Assembly (NCBI GenBank): GCA_023440825.1 | Contig: JAEXRL010000017.1 | Span: 1 to 64,000, forward strand | From: Pseudomonadota bacterium | GTDB lineage: Bacteria; Pseudomonadota; Gammaproteobacteria; Burkholderiales; Burkholderiaceae_B | Reading direction: 5' to 3' | Length of the DNA stretch: 64,000 nt | Shown: positions 1 to 8,451 of the stretch, one piece after another | How positions within the stretch are numbered: position 1 is the first letter of the stretch | Layout: every line of letters begins with the position of its first letter | Notes under the pieces: model-generated | Databases searched by the model: none | What the model was told of the DNA's origin: nothing | Seen by the model: only the letters and a program-made list of their open reading frames with translations | Translations under genes and position numbers: made by a program

Positions 1-162
1 AGGAGCAGCGTCAATCTGCGAGTAATCGCGCGCTTCACCACCGTATGCTTTTGCCAATACTGTACAAATAGCTGCAGTCAATGTTGTTTTACCGTGGCCA
101 ACGTGACCAATCGTACCCACGTTAACGTGTGGTTTGGTCCGATCGAACTTACCTTTTGCGAT
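1..162 (-). CDS. tuf: Elongation factor Tu (5' part only, atypical start)
   Basis: EF-Tu is the GTPase that brings aminoacyl-tRNA to the ribosome. The first 54 codons are present and the rest lies beyond the left edge. The protein has the EF-Tu N-terminus (AKGKFDRTKPHVNVGTIGH) and a P-loop. Two things are odd. The codon in the normal ATG position is ATC, with a well-placed AGGAG six bases before it, and no ATG, GTG or TTG lies in frame between it and tRNA-Thr. The P-loop reads GHVGHGKT where EF-Tu normally has GHVDHGKT. The gene follows tRNA-Tyr, tRNA-Gly and tRNA-Thr, the usual tufB setting in Bordetella relatives. It could be a real gene with a rare AUC start, a decaying second tuf copy, or a sequence/assembly error. 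Family assignment is certain; functionality is not. Confidence 0.9.
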   Translation of the reverse strand, partial: MAKGKFDRTKPHVNVGTIGHVGHGKTTLTAAICTVLAKAYGGEARDYSQIDAAP

Positions 163-204
163 GGCGGACTCCTGAAGGTATAGAGCGATATAGAGAGAAG
201 AGTG

Positions 205-279
<75 letters not shown>

Positions 280-318
280 AATTGCTATCAGCCTAGTGTC
301 AGCCAAGAGCATAAATTC

Positions 319-392
319 TGGAGCGGGTGAAGGGGATCGAACCCTCGTCTTAAGCTTGGAAGGCTTCTGCTCTACCATTGAGCTACACCCGC
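319..392 (-). tRNA. glyT: tRNA-Gly (TCC)
   Basis: Complete cloverleaf on the minus strand. The acceptor GCGGGTG pairs with CACCCGC, the anticodon loop CTTCCAA gives anticodon TCC, the T-arm GGTTCGATCC is present and CCA is encoded. It is the middle gene of the Tyr-Gly-Thr-tuf cluster. Confidence 0.97.
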
Positions 393-446
393 AATTCTTA
401 CTTCACCCAGCCTGACCAGTAACTATTTACTGGCCTGACAAGTATT

Positions 447-533
447 TGGTGGTGAGAGTTGGATTCGAACCAACGTAGGCGCACGGCCAACAGATTTACA
501 GTCTGCCTCCTTTAACCACTCGGACATCCCACC
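447..533 (-). tRNA. tyrU: tRNA-Tyr (GTA)
   Basis: Class II tRNA with a long variable arm (87 bases including encoded CCA) on the minus strand. The acceptor GGTGGGA pairs with TCTCACC (one G-T pair), the anticodon is GTA, and the T-arm GGTTCGAATCC is present. It is the first gene of the tRNA-tuf transcription unit. Confidence 0.97.
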
Positions 534-662
534 GGAAGCGAAAGTAAGATTATGCACACATCCAAAGGGTGTGTCAAGGTTTTTACAAGAAAAACTTTAA
601 AATTAGCCTAATTTCGCCTTTTTTTCTTTGTTTTTCAGTCACGAACCCTTATTACCATGCAT

Positions 663-1598
663 TTATTCGGCTTCATCCGCTTGCACTACCTGCCCCAGAC
701 CTTGTTTTTCTAATAAATCATTCAAATGCTCCCAGCCATGAAAGGCGATGAGCAATTGACCTTGATTCTTGGCCCCTACTTTGACGCTGACCTTGGTTCC
801 CAGGTGCTCTGACAAAAGTTTTTCGAAACGCTGAACATCTGCATTAGCGCGTATCGGTTTCGTTTTGCCATTTTTGTTTAATTGTTCATCGGCTTGCAAC
901 AGAGTTCTAGAAACCAGTTTCTCGGTGTCTCTGACAGATAAGCGTTTAGCAATCACTTCATTAGCCAACATGATTTGCTGAGCAGGCTCTAAGGACAATA
1001 AAGCACGCGCATGTCCCATATCAATATCCCCCGCTAACAGCATAATACGCACCGCTTCTGTTAGGTTCAGTAAACGCAGCAAATTGCTTGTGGCCGAACG
1101 TGAGCGGCCTATGGCCTGAGCAGCTTGTTCATGGGTCAGCCCAAACTCATCTAACAGACGCTTTACTCCCTGAGCTTCTTCTAGGGGATTTAAGTCCTCT
1201 CGCTGAATATTTTCAATCAGGGCCATGATGGCCGCATTTTCATCGCCCACTTCACGTATCAGTACAGGTACCTCGTCCAGGCCAACCAGTTGAGATGCCC
1301 TGAATCGTCGCTCACCAGCGATAATTTCGTATTTCCCTTTATCCTTGCCGCTTAAGGGACGTACCAATATGGGCTGCATAACTCCTTGAGTACGAATTGA
1401 TTCCGCTAATTCATTCAAGGCGCCTTCGTCCATACGTGTACGGGGCTGATACACCCCCGCTTTAAGCTTGCTTATGGGCAATGTGGAAGGCAAAGTATTG
1501 GCTGCCGTTTCTGTTTCCAGTGCACTAAGGGCAGCTACATCAGCTCCGAGCAATGCATCCAGTCCACGACCAAGACCTTTAGGTTTACGCGTTGCCAT
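663..1598 (-). CDS. parB: Chromosome-partitioning protein ParB
   Basis: ParB is the CTP-dependent DNA clamp that loads at parS sites and spreads, and it works with ParA to segregate the origin. The 311-residue protein has the usual layout: a short basic N-terminus (KGLGRGLDALLG) that contacts ParA, the CTP-binding ParB/Srx domain with GERRFR at 95-100 and ENIQREDLNP at 129-138, a helix-turn-helix around 155-178 for parS recognition, and a C-terminal dimerisation domain from about 255. It is the last gene of the mnmG-rsmG-parA-parB operon, 29 bases after parA. Five parS sites lie within the first 12 kb of the window, which fits a role at the nearby origin. Confidence 0.97.
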   Translation of the reverse strand: MATRKPKGLGRGLDALLGADVAALSALETETAANTLPSTLPISKLKAGVYQPRTRMDEGALNELAESIRTQGVMQPILVRPLSGKDKGKYEIIAGERRFRASQLVGLDEVPVLIREVGDENAAIMALIENIQREDLNPLEEAQGVKRLLDEFGLTHEQAAQAIGRSRSATSNLLRLLNLTEAVRIMLLAGDIDMGHARALLSLEPAQQIMLANEVIAKRLSVRDTEKLVSRTLLQADEQLNKNGKTKPIRANADVQRFEKLLSEHLGTKVSVKVGAKNQGQLLIAFHGWEHLNDLLEKQGLGQVVQADEAE

Positions 1599-1627
1599 TC
1601 ATTTTTCCTAATTGAACTACTTTCATC

Positions 1628-2437
1628 TTATTTAGTGGATACTTCTTTTTTTAGACGCTTGATCAGCTCTCGGCCAAACTCCATGTAAGCTTTCGCGCCG
1701 CGCGAGGAAGCATCGTATATCACCCCAGGTAATCCATGACTGGGCGCTTCAGCTAATCGGACATTACGAGGAACAATGGTGGTGAACACCTTATCACCGA
1801 AGTGAGCTTCGATCTGTGCTGAAACTTGTTGTTGCAAGGTTACTCTCGTATCAAACATGACACGGAGCAAACCAATCAAACGTAAATCTGTATTGATATT
1901 ACGATATACCCGCTTAATCGTATTGACCAAGTCAGATAAACCCTCTAGTGCAAAGTACTCACATTGCATAGGGATAATCACACCATGTGCGCTGGCTAAA
2001 CCATTTAAGGTTAGCAAGGACAAGGTGGGCGGACAGTCTATCAGAATAAAGTCGTATTCGTGCGCAACACTTGCTAAAGCCTGCTTTAACTGCTGTTCAC
2101 GATTTTCCATTTGTATAAGATCCATCTCGGCACCAGACAGCTCTCGGTTCGAGGGCAATACATCGTATCCCCCCGACTCCGACCTTTGTCTTGCATTCGC
2201 AATGGTCTCTGCGCCAATCAAAACCTGGTACAAACTCACGGTTGCTGCGTTTTTATCAATCCCGCTGCCCATGGTAGCGTTACCTTGTGGGTCCAGATCA
2301 ATAAGCAAAACACGCTTTTTTAATATGGACAAAGCCGCTGCCAGATTGATTGCAGTGGTGGTTTTTCCCACCCCCCCCTTCTGATTAGCAATGCAAAACA
2401 CATAAGCACTGTTTTTATTACCAGTATTATTACTCAT
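1628..2437 (-). CDS. parA: Chromosome-partitioning ATPase ParA (Soj)
   Basis: ParA is the Walker-type ATPase that binds the nucleoid and moves ParB-parS complexes. The deviant Walker A box KGGVGKTT lies near the N-terminus, and LIDLDPQGN and LIDCPPTLSLL follow as Walker A' and B. I chose the ATG at 2437 (269 residues), with a purine-rich AAAGAG five bases before it. A GTG at 2443, overlapping the TGA of rsmG, would add two residues. It sits directly after rsmG, so translation is probably coupled. Confidence 0.96.
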   Translation of the reverse strand: MSNNTGNKNSAYVFCIANQKGGVGKTTTAINLAAALSILKKRVLLIDLDPQGNATMGSGIDKNAATVSLYQVLIGAETIANARQRSESGGYDVLPSNRELSGAEMDLIQMENREQQLKQALASVAHEYDFILIDCPPTLSLLTLNGLASAHGVIIPMQCEYFALEGLSDLVNTIKRVYRNINTDLRLIGLLRVMFDTRVTLQQQVSAQIEAHFGDKVFTTIVPRNVRLAEAPSHGLPGVIYDASSRGAKAYMEFGRELIKRLKKEVSTK

Positions 2438-2439
2438 AA

Positions 2440-3102
2440 TCACTCTTTTTCAGACAGCCATAGTAAACAACGCTGCGCATCCAGCTCAGGCACAGTAAGC
2501 GACTCAACCGCAGTCACCCTCCAACGACTATGCGCTTCCAGGTCCGCAATTTCATCATGGGGATGTTTGCCTTTCATTGCCAATAGGCTACCGCCAGGCT
2601 TGATGTGTTTACTCGATAAATGTACAAAATCAAGTAAAGACGAAAACGCACGAGATGTCACTACGTCGGCTTGCATAGGGGGAATATCTTCGACTCTATT
2701 GTGTAGAGCGTATAAGTTTCCTAAGCCTAAGACATTAGCCATCTGACGTATGAACGCTATTTTCTTCTCGACAGCATCAACGCATGAAACGTTCCACGTG
2801 GAACATGCTGTAGCAAGCACTACTCCGGGCAGCCCTGCCCCAGAACCTACATCCACAATATTAAGAGATTCTAAGCCCTTTTTACGCGCGTGGACACCCA
2901 AGGGTTTGACTATAGACAAACTATCAAATAAATGCTGGATAAGCATTTGCTCAGGGTCACGCAGCGCCGTCAAGTTATAGGTTTTATTCCACTTCGCTAA
3001 CTGTTCGATGTAGCGCAATAAGCTAGCCTGCTGTTCATCTGTTAGAGAAATATCCAACTCTGTGCAGGCTGACTGTAAACGATGACTAAAAGCTATACTC
3101 AT
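2440..3102 (-). CDS. rsmG: 16S rRNA (guanine-527 N7)-methyltransferase RsmG
   Basis: RsmG (GidB) methylates G527 of 16S rRNA using S-adenosylmethionine, and loss of the family member gives low-level streptomycin resistance in other bacteria. The 220-residue protein has KWNKTYNLTA at 38-47, the SAM-binding glycine motif VDVGSGAGLPG at 83-93 and the later VTSRAF segment. Its ATG overlaps the mnmG stop by four bases, so the two are translationally coupled. A parS-like palindrome is embedded in its reading frame. Confidence 0.97.
   Translation of the reverse strand: MSIAFSHRLQSACTELDISLTDEQQASLLRYIEQLAKWNKTYNLTALRDPEQMLIQHLFDSLSIVKPLGVHARKKGLESLNIVDVGSGAGLPGVVLATACSTWNVSCVDAVEKKIAFIRQMANVLGLGNLYALHNRVEDIPPMQADVVTSRAFSSLLDFVHLSSKHIKPGGSLLAMKGKHPHDEIADLEAHSRWRVTAVESLTVPELDAQRCLLWLSEKE
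2790..2805. promoter_or_regulatory. parS site inside rsmG
   Basis: The sequence reads CGTTCCACGTGGAACA, a near-perfect match to the bacterial parS palindrome TGTTTCACGTGAAACA with a symmetric T-to-C/A-to-G pair. It is coding DNA and parS at the same time, as also seen within the spo0J region of other bacteria. Confidence 0.85.
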
Positions 3103-5015
3103 GCGGATTTTTTTGCCCTTTGCATACGCTTTAAATGTACTAATAACAAAGAAATAGCTGCAGGTGTCACCCCTTGAATACGACTAGCTTGTCCTACTGT
3201 TTGAGGCTGAGACGCTTTAAGCCGACTACATACTTCGATAGATAGACCTTTTAAGTCCTCATATACCATTTCAGGCGGAATTGGCATTTCTTCCAGGGCT
3301 GATTGCTTATGCACCTCTTCTTGCTGTCTCGCCACATAACCTGAGTATTTCACCTGAATTTCGACTTGCTCGATAAACTCTCGCACGTCCAAACTGGCCT
3401 GCATAATGCGTTCATCGTTCACATTACGTAATTCAGCCAACTGATGATAATGCACCTCCGGACGCTTCAGTAAGTCATAAAATGAATACTCTCGTTCAAT
3501 GGCACGACCTAATAAAGGTACTGCTTTATCTTCAGGGAATGAACGAGGATTTACCCACGTAGACTTGAGGCGCTGTATTTCACGTGCAACAGCATCACGC
3601 TTACGATTAAACTGATCCCAACGCTTATCGTCTACCAAACCAAACTGCCTACCCATCTCAGTTAAACGGATATCGGCATTATCTTCTCTTAGACTCAACC
3701 TATATTCCGCTCGTGATGTAAACATGCGATAGGGCTCGGAAACCCCCTTGGTAATCAAGTCATCCACCAACACACCTAGATAAGCTTCATTGCGTTTTGG
3801 TGTCCAGGCCTCTTTTTCCTGAATCAACAAACTTGCATTTAAGCCTGCTAGTAAGCCTTGTGCTGCAGCCTCTTCATACCCGGTCGTACCATTAATTTGT
3901 CCAGCAAAAAATAAGCCTCGGATTTGCTTCGTTTCTAAGCTGGGCTTTAATGCTCTAGGGTCAAAATAATCGTACTCTATCGCATAGCCTGGCCGCATGA
4001 TACGCGCTTGTTCAAGACCAGGCAGACTGCGCACCATGGCAATTTGTATATCGTACGGCAAGCTTGTGGACACACCATTAGGATAAATCTCGCTGGTGCT
4101 TAAGCCTTCAGGCTCCAGAAACACCTGATGGCTGGCTTTATCCGCAAAACGATGAATTTTATCCTCAATGGAGGGGCAGTACCGAGGACCTATTCCCTCT
4201 ATCGTGCCTTGCTCACTATACATAGGGGATCGGTCTAAACCAGAACGAATAATATCGTGGGTTTTCGCGTTTGTATGCGTAATCCAGCAAGGCAATTGTT
4301 CTGGGTGCATACCCTGGCTACCAAGATAAGAAAAAACAGGTATGGGATCTATATCCCCCCCCTGCACTTCTAATTTGGAAAAGTCTATGCTGTTCGCATC
4401 AATACGCGGAGGTGTTCCTGTTTTCAACCTACCTTGAGGCAAGGCCATTTCTTTAAGACGTGCAGCCAAACTAATTGCAGGTGGGTCTCCTGCTCGACCA
4501 CCCGAGTAGTTATCTAAGCCAACATGTACTCGCCCATTTAAGAATGTGCCTGCTGTTAACACCACAGCTTTAGCTTTAAATCGCAGTCCTATTTGAGTAT
4601 ATACACCAACAACCCTATCGCCCTCTAAGATCAGATCATCTACCGATTGTTGAAAAATGGTTAGATTTTCTTGTTGCTGCAATCTGGTCCTAATAGCACG
4701 ACGGTACAAAGACCTATCGGCTTGTGCTCGAGTTGCGCGCACAGCTGGCCCTTTAGAGCTATTCAGCGTTCTAAACTGTATACCAGCCTCATCTGTCGCC
4801 AAGGCCATAGCGCCACCCAGCGCATCGATTTCTTTGACTAAATGTCCTTTACCAATTCCTCCTATCGAAGGATTGCACGACATTTGTCCTAAGGTATCTA
4901 TATTGTGGGTTAAGAGTAATGTAGACATACCAATACGTGCTGAGGCCAGGGCTGCTTCTGTTCCGGCATGCCCTCCGCCTATCACTATGATGTCATACTG
5001 GTCTGTGTAGTTCAT
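3099..5015 (-). CDS. mnmG: tRNA uridine-5-carboxymethylaminomethyl modification protein MnmG
   Basis: MnmG (GidA) is the FAD-dependent subunit that, with MnmE, installs the cmnm5 group on wobble U34 of several tRNAs. The 638-residue protein begins with the FAD-binding GGGHAG motif at 13-18, followed by MSCNPSIGGIGKGH, the TGTFLNG segment and the C-terminal MnmE-binding helical region. Length matches the family. It is the first gene of the leftward operon, and its upstream region holds three parS sites and DnaA boxes. Its partner mnmE is about 9 kb to the right, across the candidate origin. Confidence 0.98.
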   Translation of the reverse strand: MNYTDQYDIIVIGGGHAGTEAALASARIGMSTLLLTHNIDTLGQMSCNPSIGGIGKGHLVKEIDALGGAMALATDEAGIQFRTLNSSKGPAVRATRAQADRSLYRRAIRTRLQQQENLTIFQQSVDDLILEGDRVVGVYTQIGLRFKAKAVVLTAGTFLNGRVHVGLDNYSGGRAGDPPAISLAARLKEMALPQGRLKTGTPPRIDANSIDFSKLEVQGGDIDPIPVFSYLGSQGMHPEQLPCWITHTNAKTHDIIRSGLDRSPMYSEQGTIEGIGPRYCPSIEDKIHRFADKASHQVFLEPEGLSTSEIYPNGVSTSLPYDIQIAMVRSLPGLEQARIMRPGYAIEYDYFDPRALKPSLETKQIRGLFFAGQINGTTGYEEAAAQGLLAGLNASLLIQEKEAWTPKRNEAYLGVLVDDLITKGVSEPYRMFTSRAEYRLSLREDNADIRLTEMGRQFGLVDDKRWDQFNRKRDAVAREIQRLKSTWVNPRSFPEDKAVPLLGRAIEREYSFYDLLKRPEVHYHQLAELRNVNDERIMQASLDVREFIEQVEIQVKYSGYVARQQEEVHKQSALEEMPIPPEMVYEDLKGLSIEVCSRLKASQPQTVGQASRIQGVTPAAISLLLVHLKRMQRAKKSA

Positions 5016-5056
5016 TGGTCTATCATTCGATAAAAATCTATTATACGCCTGGCTGA

Positions 5057-5130
5057 GGTTTCACGTGAAACACGTTTTTTCCTAAGGTTCCACGTGAAAC
5101 ACTAACCGTCCGGAAGTTTCACGTGAAACA
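5057..5130. promoter_or_regulatory. Cluster of three parS sites upstream of mnmG
   Basis: Three copies of the parS palindrome lie within 74 bases: 5057-5072 (GTTTCACGTGAAAC core, perfect), 5086-5101 (GTTCCACGTGAAAC, one change) and 5115-5130 (perfect core). They sit just upstream of mnmG, so ParB loading here could also affect the mnmG-parAB promoter. That last point is inference. Confidence 0.93.
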
Positions 5131-5600
5131 CAAAACCTCTGTGGATAACTTTGTGGAGAATTGACGCTTATAGATTTAAAATAAACAGAAAAAAAAGCAT
5201 GGGAAAAATATACTCATGCCGTATAAAAATAAAAAAGATGCGTAAGCGCTTTAATATCAACGCTTATCTAGTAACTCGCTACGGTTTCTGGTCTACACTA
5301 TCTAAGACAGAGCTCGCAAACTTCGCAAGTTAAAATCTGTGGATAACAAAGAATTTTTATATGCTTGTGGCTAAAACTCGCCATAACAATACACGCTTAC
5401 TATCATGAGCAAATTTGCATTCTTGCTTATCTGGATTATAGACCCCAATAGTCACTATTGAAGTTACGAGCAGGAGTCACTGCGTATATTTATGTGTCTT
5501 CCTTATACCCAAAGACAGAGTGTGGTAGCGAAGCATCTGAGCACAACTTTGTTGTGAGGCTAATTTTTTTATATTTATCGATAAGCAAGAAAAAGCAATT
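5131..5600. other. Intergenic region with DnaA boxes between parS cluster and aminotransferase gene
   Basis: No convincing gene is seen. Two perfect DnaA boxes (TGTGGATAA, the complement of TTATCCACA) lie at 5140-5148 and 5338-5346, and a one-mismatch box TGTGGAGAA at 5152-5160. The stretch should also hold the divergent promoters of mnmG and of the aminotransferase gene. It is best seen as the left edge of the origin region. Confidence 0.7.
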
Positions 5601-6770
5601 ATGAAGATTCAATCTAAGCTACCCAACGTAGGAACAACTATCTTTACACAAATGAGTCAGTTGTCCACTGAGCACAAAGCAATAAACCTGGGACAAGGTT
5701 TTCCTGACTTTAACCCGGATGGAGATTTGATTCAGCATGTACATCAAGCCATGCTAGATGGTATGAATCAGTATCCACCCATGGCGGGCTTACCTAAGCT
5801 ACGACAACGTATCAGCAATAAAGTGCAAACCTTGCATGGTCATGCTTATGATCCCGATACTGAAATAACAGTCACCAGCGGTGCTAGTGAAGCCTTGATG
5901 TCCAGTATCTTGGCTTTTGTAAGGACGGGTGATGAAGTGATCGTTATTGAACCCTTTTACGATCTCTACCTACCCGCTATAGAGCTAGCCGGTGGTGTGG
6001 CTGTGCCCGTATCAATGACAGCCCCCACCCTGGATTACCCAAGATTTAGAATAGATTGGGATAAGCTTGAATCAGCGATCACTACCAATACCCGACTTCT
6101 GATTATTAATTTTCCTCATAACCCCACTTGTGTTCGCTTAACTGAGTCTGATCTTGACGCTTTAGAGCATATCGTTAAGCGCCATAAACTTCTTGTTCTT
6201 TCAGATGAAGTCTATGAGCATTTGGTCTTTGATGGTCATTCTCACCTAAGTATGGCCACACGCCCTCTTCTGGCTTCACGATCAATTATTGTTTCCTCTT
6301 TTGGCAAAACCTTCCATGCTACAGGGTGGAAGGTAGGCTATTGCTGCGCACCTAAAGAACTGAGCACAGAAATTCGCAAAGTACATCAATTTAACGTCTT
6401 CACTGTTCCTACGCCTTTGCAAGAGGGCTTAAGCCGTTATATGAAAGATCCAAGTACATATAGTCGACTTTCAGATTTTTATCAGCGTAAGCGCGATCGT
6501 TTACTGGATGGCTTGACGACTACACGGTTTCGAGCTTTGCCTAGTGAAGGGACATTTTTCCTGTTAGCTGACTACAGTGAAATCTCTCAACAAAACGAAT
6601 TTGATTTTTCGGTATGGTTAACGAAAGAGCATGGCGTAGGGGTCATCCCAGTATCCGCTTTTTACCAGTATCCCCAAGAGAGTACTGCTAATCAAAATCT
6701 GATCAGATTTTGCTTTGCTAAACAAGACCACACACTAGATCAGGCTATAGAGCGCTTGCAAGCAATCTAA
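5601..6770 (+). CDS. ybdL: PLP-dependent methionine aminotransferase, YbdL type
   Basis: Fold-type I aminotransferase of the class I/II family. The closest match I recognise is E. coli YbdL, which prefers methionine (also His, Phe) and 2-oxo acid acceptors. In the 389-residue protein the PLP-binding lysine is K236 in SSFGKTFHATGWKVGY, the cofactor-contacting Asn is N174 (PHNPT), and D202 and Y205 are in SDEVYEH. The phrase GWKVGYC followed by EIRKVHQF is typical of YbdL. It stands alone, with a strong terminator after it, between two DnaA-box regions. Its likely role is methionine salvage or amino-acid degradation; substrate is inferred from family resemblance only. Confidence 0.85.
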   Translation: MKIQSKLPNVGTTIFTQMSQLSTEHKAINLGQGFPDFNPDGDLIQHVHQAMLDGMNQYPPMAGLPKLRQRISNKVQTLHGHAYDPDTEITVTSGASEALMSSILAFVRTGDEVIVIEPFYDLYLPAIELAGGVAVPVSMTAPTLDYPRFRIDWDKLESAITTNTRLLIINFPHNPTCVRLTESDLDALEHIVKRHKLLVLSDEVYEHLVFDGHSHLSMATRPLLASRSIIVSSFGKTFHATGWKVGYCCAPKELSTEIRKVHQFNVFTVPTPLQEGLSRYMKDPSTYSRLSDFYQRKRDRLLDGLTTTRFRALPSEGTFFLLADYSEISQQNEFDFSVWLTKEHGVGVIPVSAFYQYPQESTANQNLIRFCFAKQDHTLDQAIERLQAI

Positions 6771-6793
6771 CTACCATTTTTACTTAAATCATG

Positions 6794-6830
6794 ACTGCCA
6801 GGGGCCATACGCTCTTGGCAGTTTTTTTTT
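6794..6830 (+). terminator. Rho-independent terminator after aminotransferase gene
   Basis: ACTGCCA (6794-6800) pairs with TGGCAGT (6816-6822), extended inward by four pairs including G-T, and is followed by a run of nine T. It insulates the origin region from the aminotransferase transcript. Confidence 0.9.
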
Positions 6831-7577
6831 ATTCCTAACATCAAAAAATGTGGATAAGTACTCGTTACCCAAGGTGCTTCATTATTTTCAAATTCAGCTT
6901 ACCTAAACAAACTCTAGGATTTACTCCACAAAACCAAGGGTTTGGGCAGCATTTCCACCCCTACGTGCAACAGAGCCCCGGTTTCGTCACCCAGAAAAAC
7001 CAAACCGTCCAGGTTTAGCGTGTTAATAACTTTGGGGAGATCTTGAGAAAAATACACGTTTTGACTCGTCGTGAAGCGTAAATAATAGAGCTACTGATGC
7101 CTTTTCAGGTTTAGTCGGCTCAAAAGATGGAAGATAGCCGAAAAATATGTGGACAAGCTAAGGATTGATATTTTTAGAAATCCTATTTTTTTCTCCATTT
7201 TTTGTTTCAAAATTAGAACATCTACATATTCCCATATTTGGGAAAATCTAAGTTGTTGATTTTAAAGAATAAATATAACAAGGAACTGAACTCTGAAAAA
7301 ATTAAAGCACTGTAAAAATTACCAGTTACTTAACTCTGGACGCAAAAATATTGTCCATAACTTTGTGGATAAGAAAAAAACGCTGATATCGATAGTACAA
7401 AAGCAAGCTTTCAAACAACAAGAACAGTCGCTTGATGTTCGAGAACCTGGTTTAGTCTGTTTTTCGATTGATTGAATCTTAGCGTAGATTGCCAGCAAGT
7501 TGTAGTGTGTGAAGTGTCTGCTTTTGTAGACGAAGTTATTCTTTATTTTCTTTATTATATTTATAAATGATAGTACT

Positions 7578-7610
7578 AATGGGTACTTGTGTACAACTAG
7601 AATAACTCTA
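7578..7610 (+). repeat. Direct repeat, copy A, in candidate oriC
   Basis: 33-base element beginning AATGGGTACTTGTGTACAAC and ending in AATAACTCTA. It matches 28 of 33 bases in the copy 456 bases to the right. A TTATCCACAGG box begins 188 bases after the start of this copy, and the same spacing is found in copy B. Confidence 0.75.
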
Positions 7611-8033
7611 AAAGCCATTATATATCAACAGCTTGAAGAATTTCTCTTTGGGGAGAACTGATTGTTGTACTTGTGTATCAAAGTTCAACAACTTTCTTGC
7701 CTTAGAGTAAGCGCTTGCTTATGCCCAACTTATCCACATGATTTACACATTGCCTTCTCTAGAGCTTATCCACAGGCAAATAAATTGTAAAATAGTGTAA
7801 CCTGATTGAGAGCTTTGTAGACAGAGCCTCTTATTTAGTGTTCATAAATGGTTTTTTTTTAATAAATAAACTCAATATTTTTTATTTATTTTTATTCAAA
7901 AATAGTGTTCAGGAATTGAAATAGAATTCGAAATAAATATAATTATCTCTATATATTAGATTTTTTAATTATTTTATCTAGCAGTTTTAATGATTAATTT
8001 AACTATTATACCTATATATATATGATAATGGAT

Positions 8034-8066
8034 AATGGGTGTCTGTGTATAACTAGAATATCTCTA
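8034..8066 (+). repeat. Direct repeat, copy B, in candidate oriC
   Basis: 33-base element beginning AATGGGTGTCTGTGTATAAC, 28 of 33 bases identical to copy A. A CTATCCACAGG box starts exactly 188 bases after the start, as in copy A, which points to an old duplication of a roughly 200-base origin module. Confidence 0.75.
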
Positions 8067-8451
8067 TAAATATCAATAATATCAATAACTTACCTTATAT
8101 TTTTCTTGTGGGTAAGCGTAAGGATTGTTAGGGACAGTATCTGCATAACTTTTTGATCTGTGCTAAAGTTATACTTATCAAGATTCTGTCCCCAGCTTGC
8201 CCACAGCCAGCTTCCTAGTACCTATCCACAGGCGGTCTTTAATTATTCTATGTAAATTTAATTACATTAGTTATTCTCATCTTATTTAAAGGTGTTTATT
8301 TCTATTTTAAATAATGTGAAATTTTATTTACATGGTTTATTAAAATTCATTATTTAATCCTAACTAGGTTTACGAGACCAAGCGTGGCACAATCCAAAGC
8401 TTGAGCACTTGATAGAGTGCTAAACCTTCGTCCTCATTTTTTCTCATAAGC

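Larger units (their letters stand above)
6849..8345. other. oriC: Candidate chromosome replication origin (oriC)
   Basis: About 1.5 kb of AT-rich DNA without a convincing gene. Perfect DnaA boxes lie at 6849-6857 and 7364-7372 (TGTGGATAA) and at 7730-7738 and 7766-7774 (TTATCCACA). One-mismatch boxes lie at 7148-7156, 8107-8115 and 8222-8230, and a weaker TTGCCCACA at 8197-8205. Very AT-rich tracts at about 7850-8030 and 8235-8345 are candidates for the unwinding element. Neighbouring mnmG, parAB and parS sites, and gene orientation diverging around this point, support an origin. In Bordetella relatives the origin is likewise next to mnmG (gidA) and not directly next to dnaA. Exact limits cannot be set by eye. 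Confidence 0.8.

Noticed and set aside
1857..2384. 175-residue open frame antisense to parA
   Set aside because: It is the complementary shadow of a strongly conserved gene, with no matching domain or ribosome site.
5151..5333. 60-residue open frame upstream of the aminotransferase gene
   Set aside because: Its sequence is Lys/Ile-rich from AT-rich DNA, overlaps DnaA boxes at both ends and has no family match.
7319..7618. 99-residue open frame in the origin region, minus strand
   Set aside because: It covers a DnaA box, has no ribosome site, contains low-complexity AT-driven residues and resembles no family. Taken as chance.
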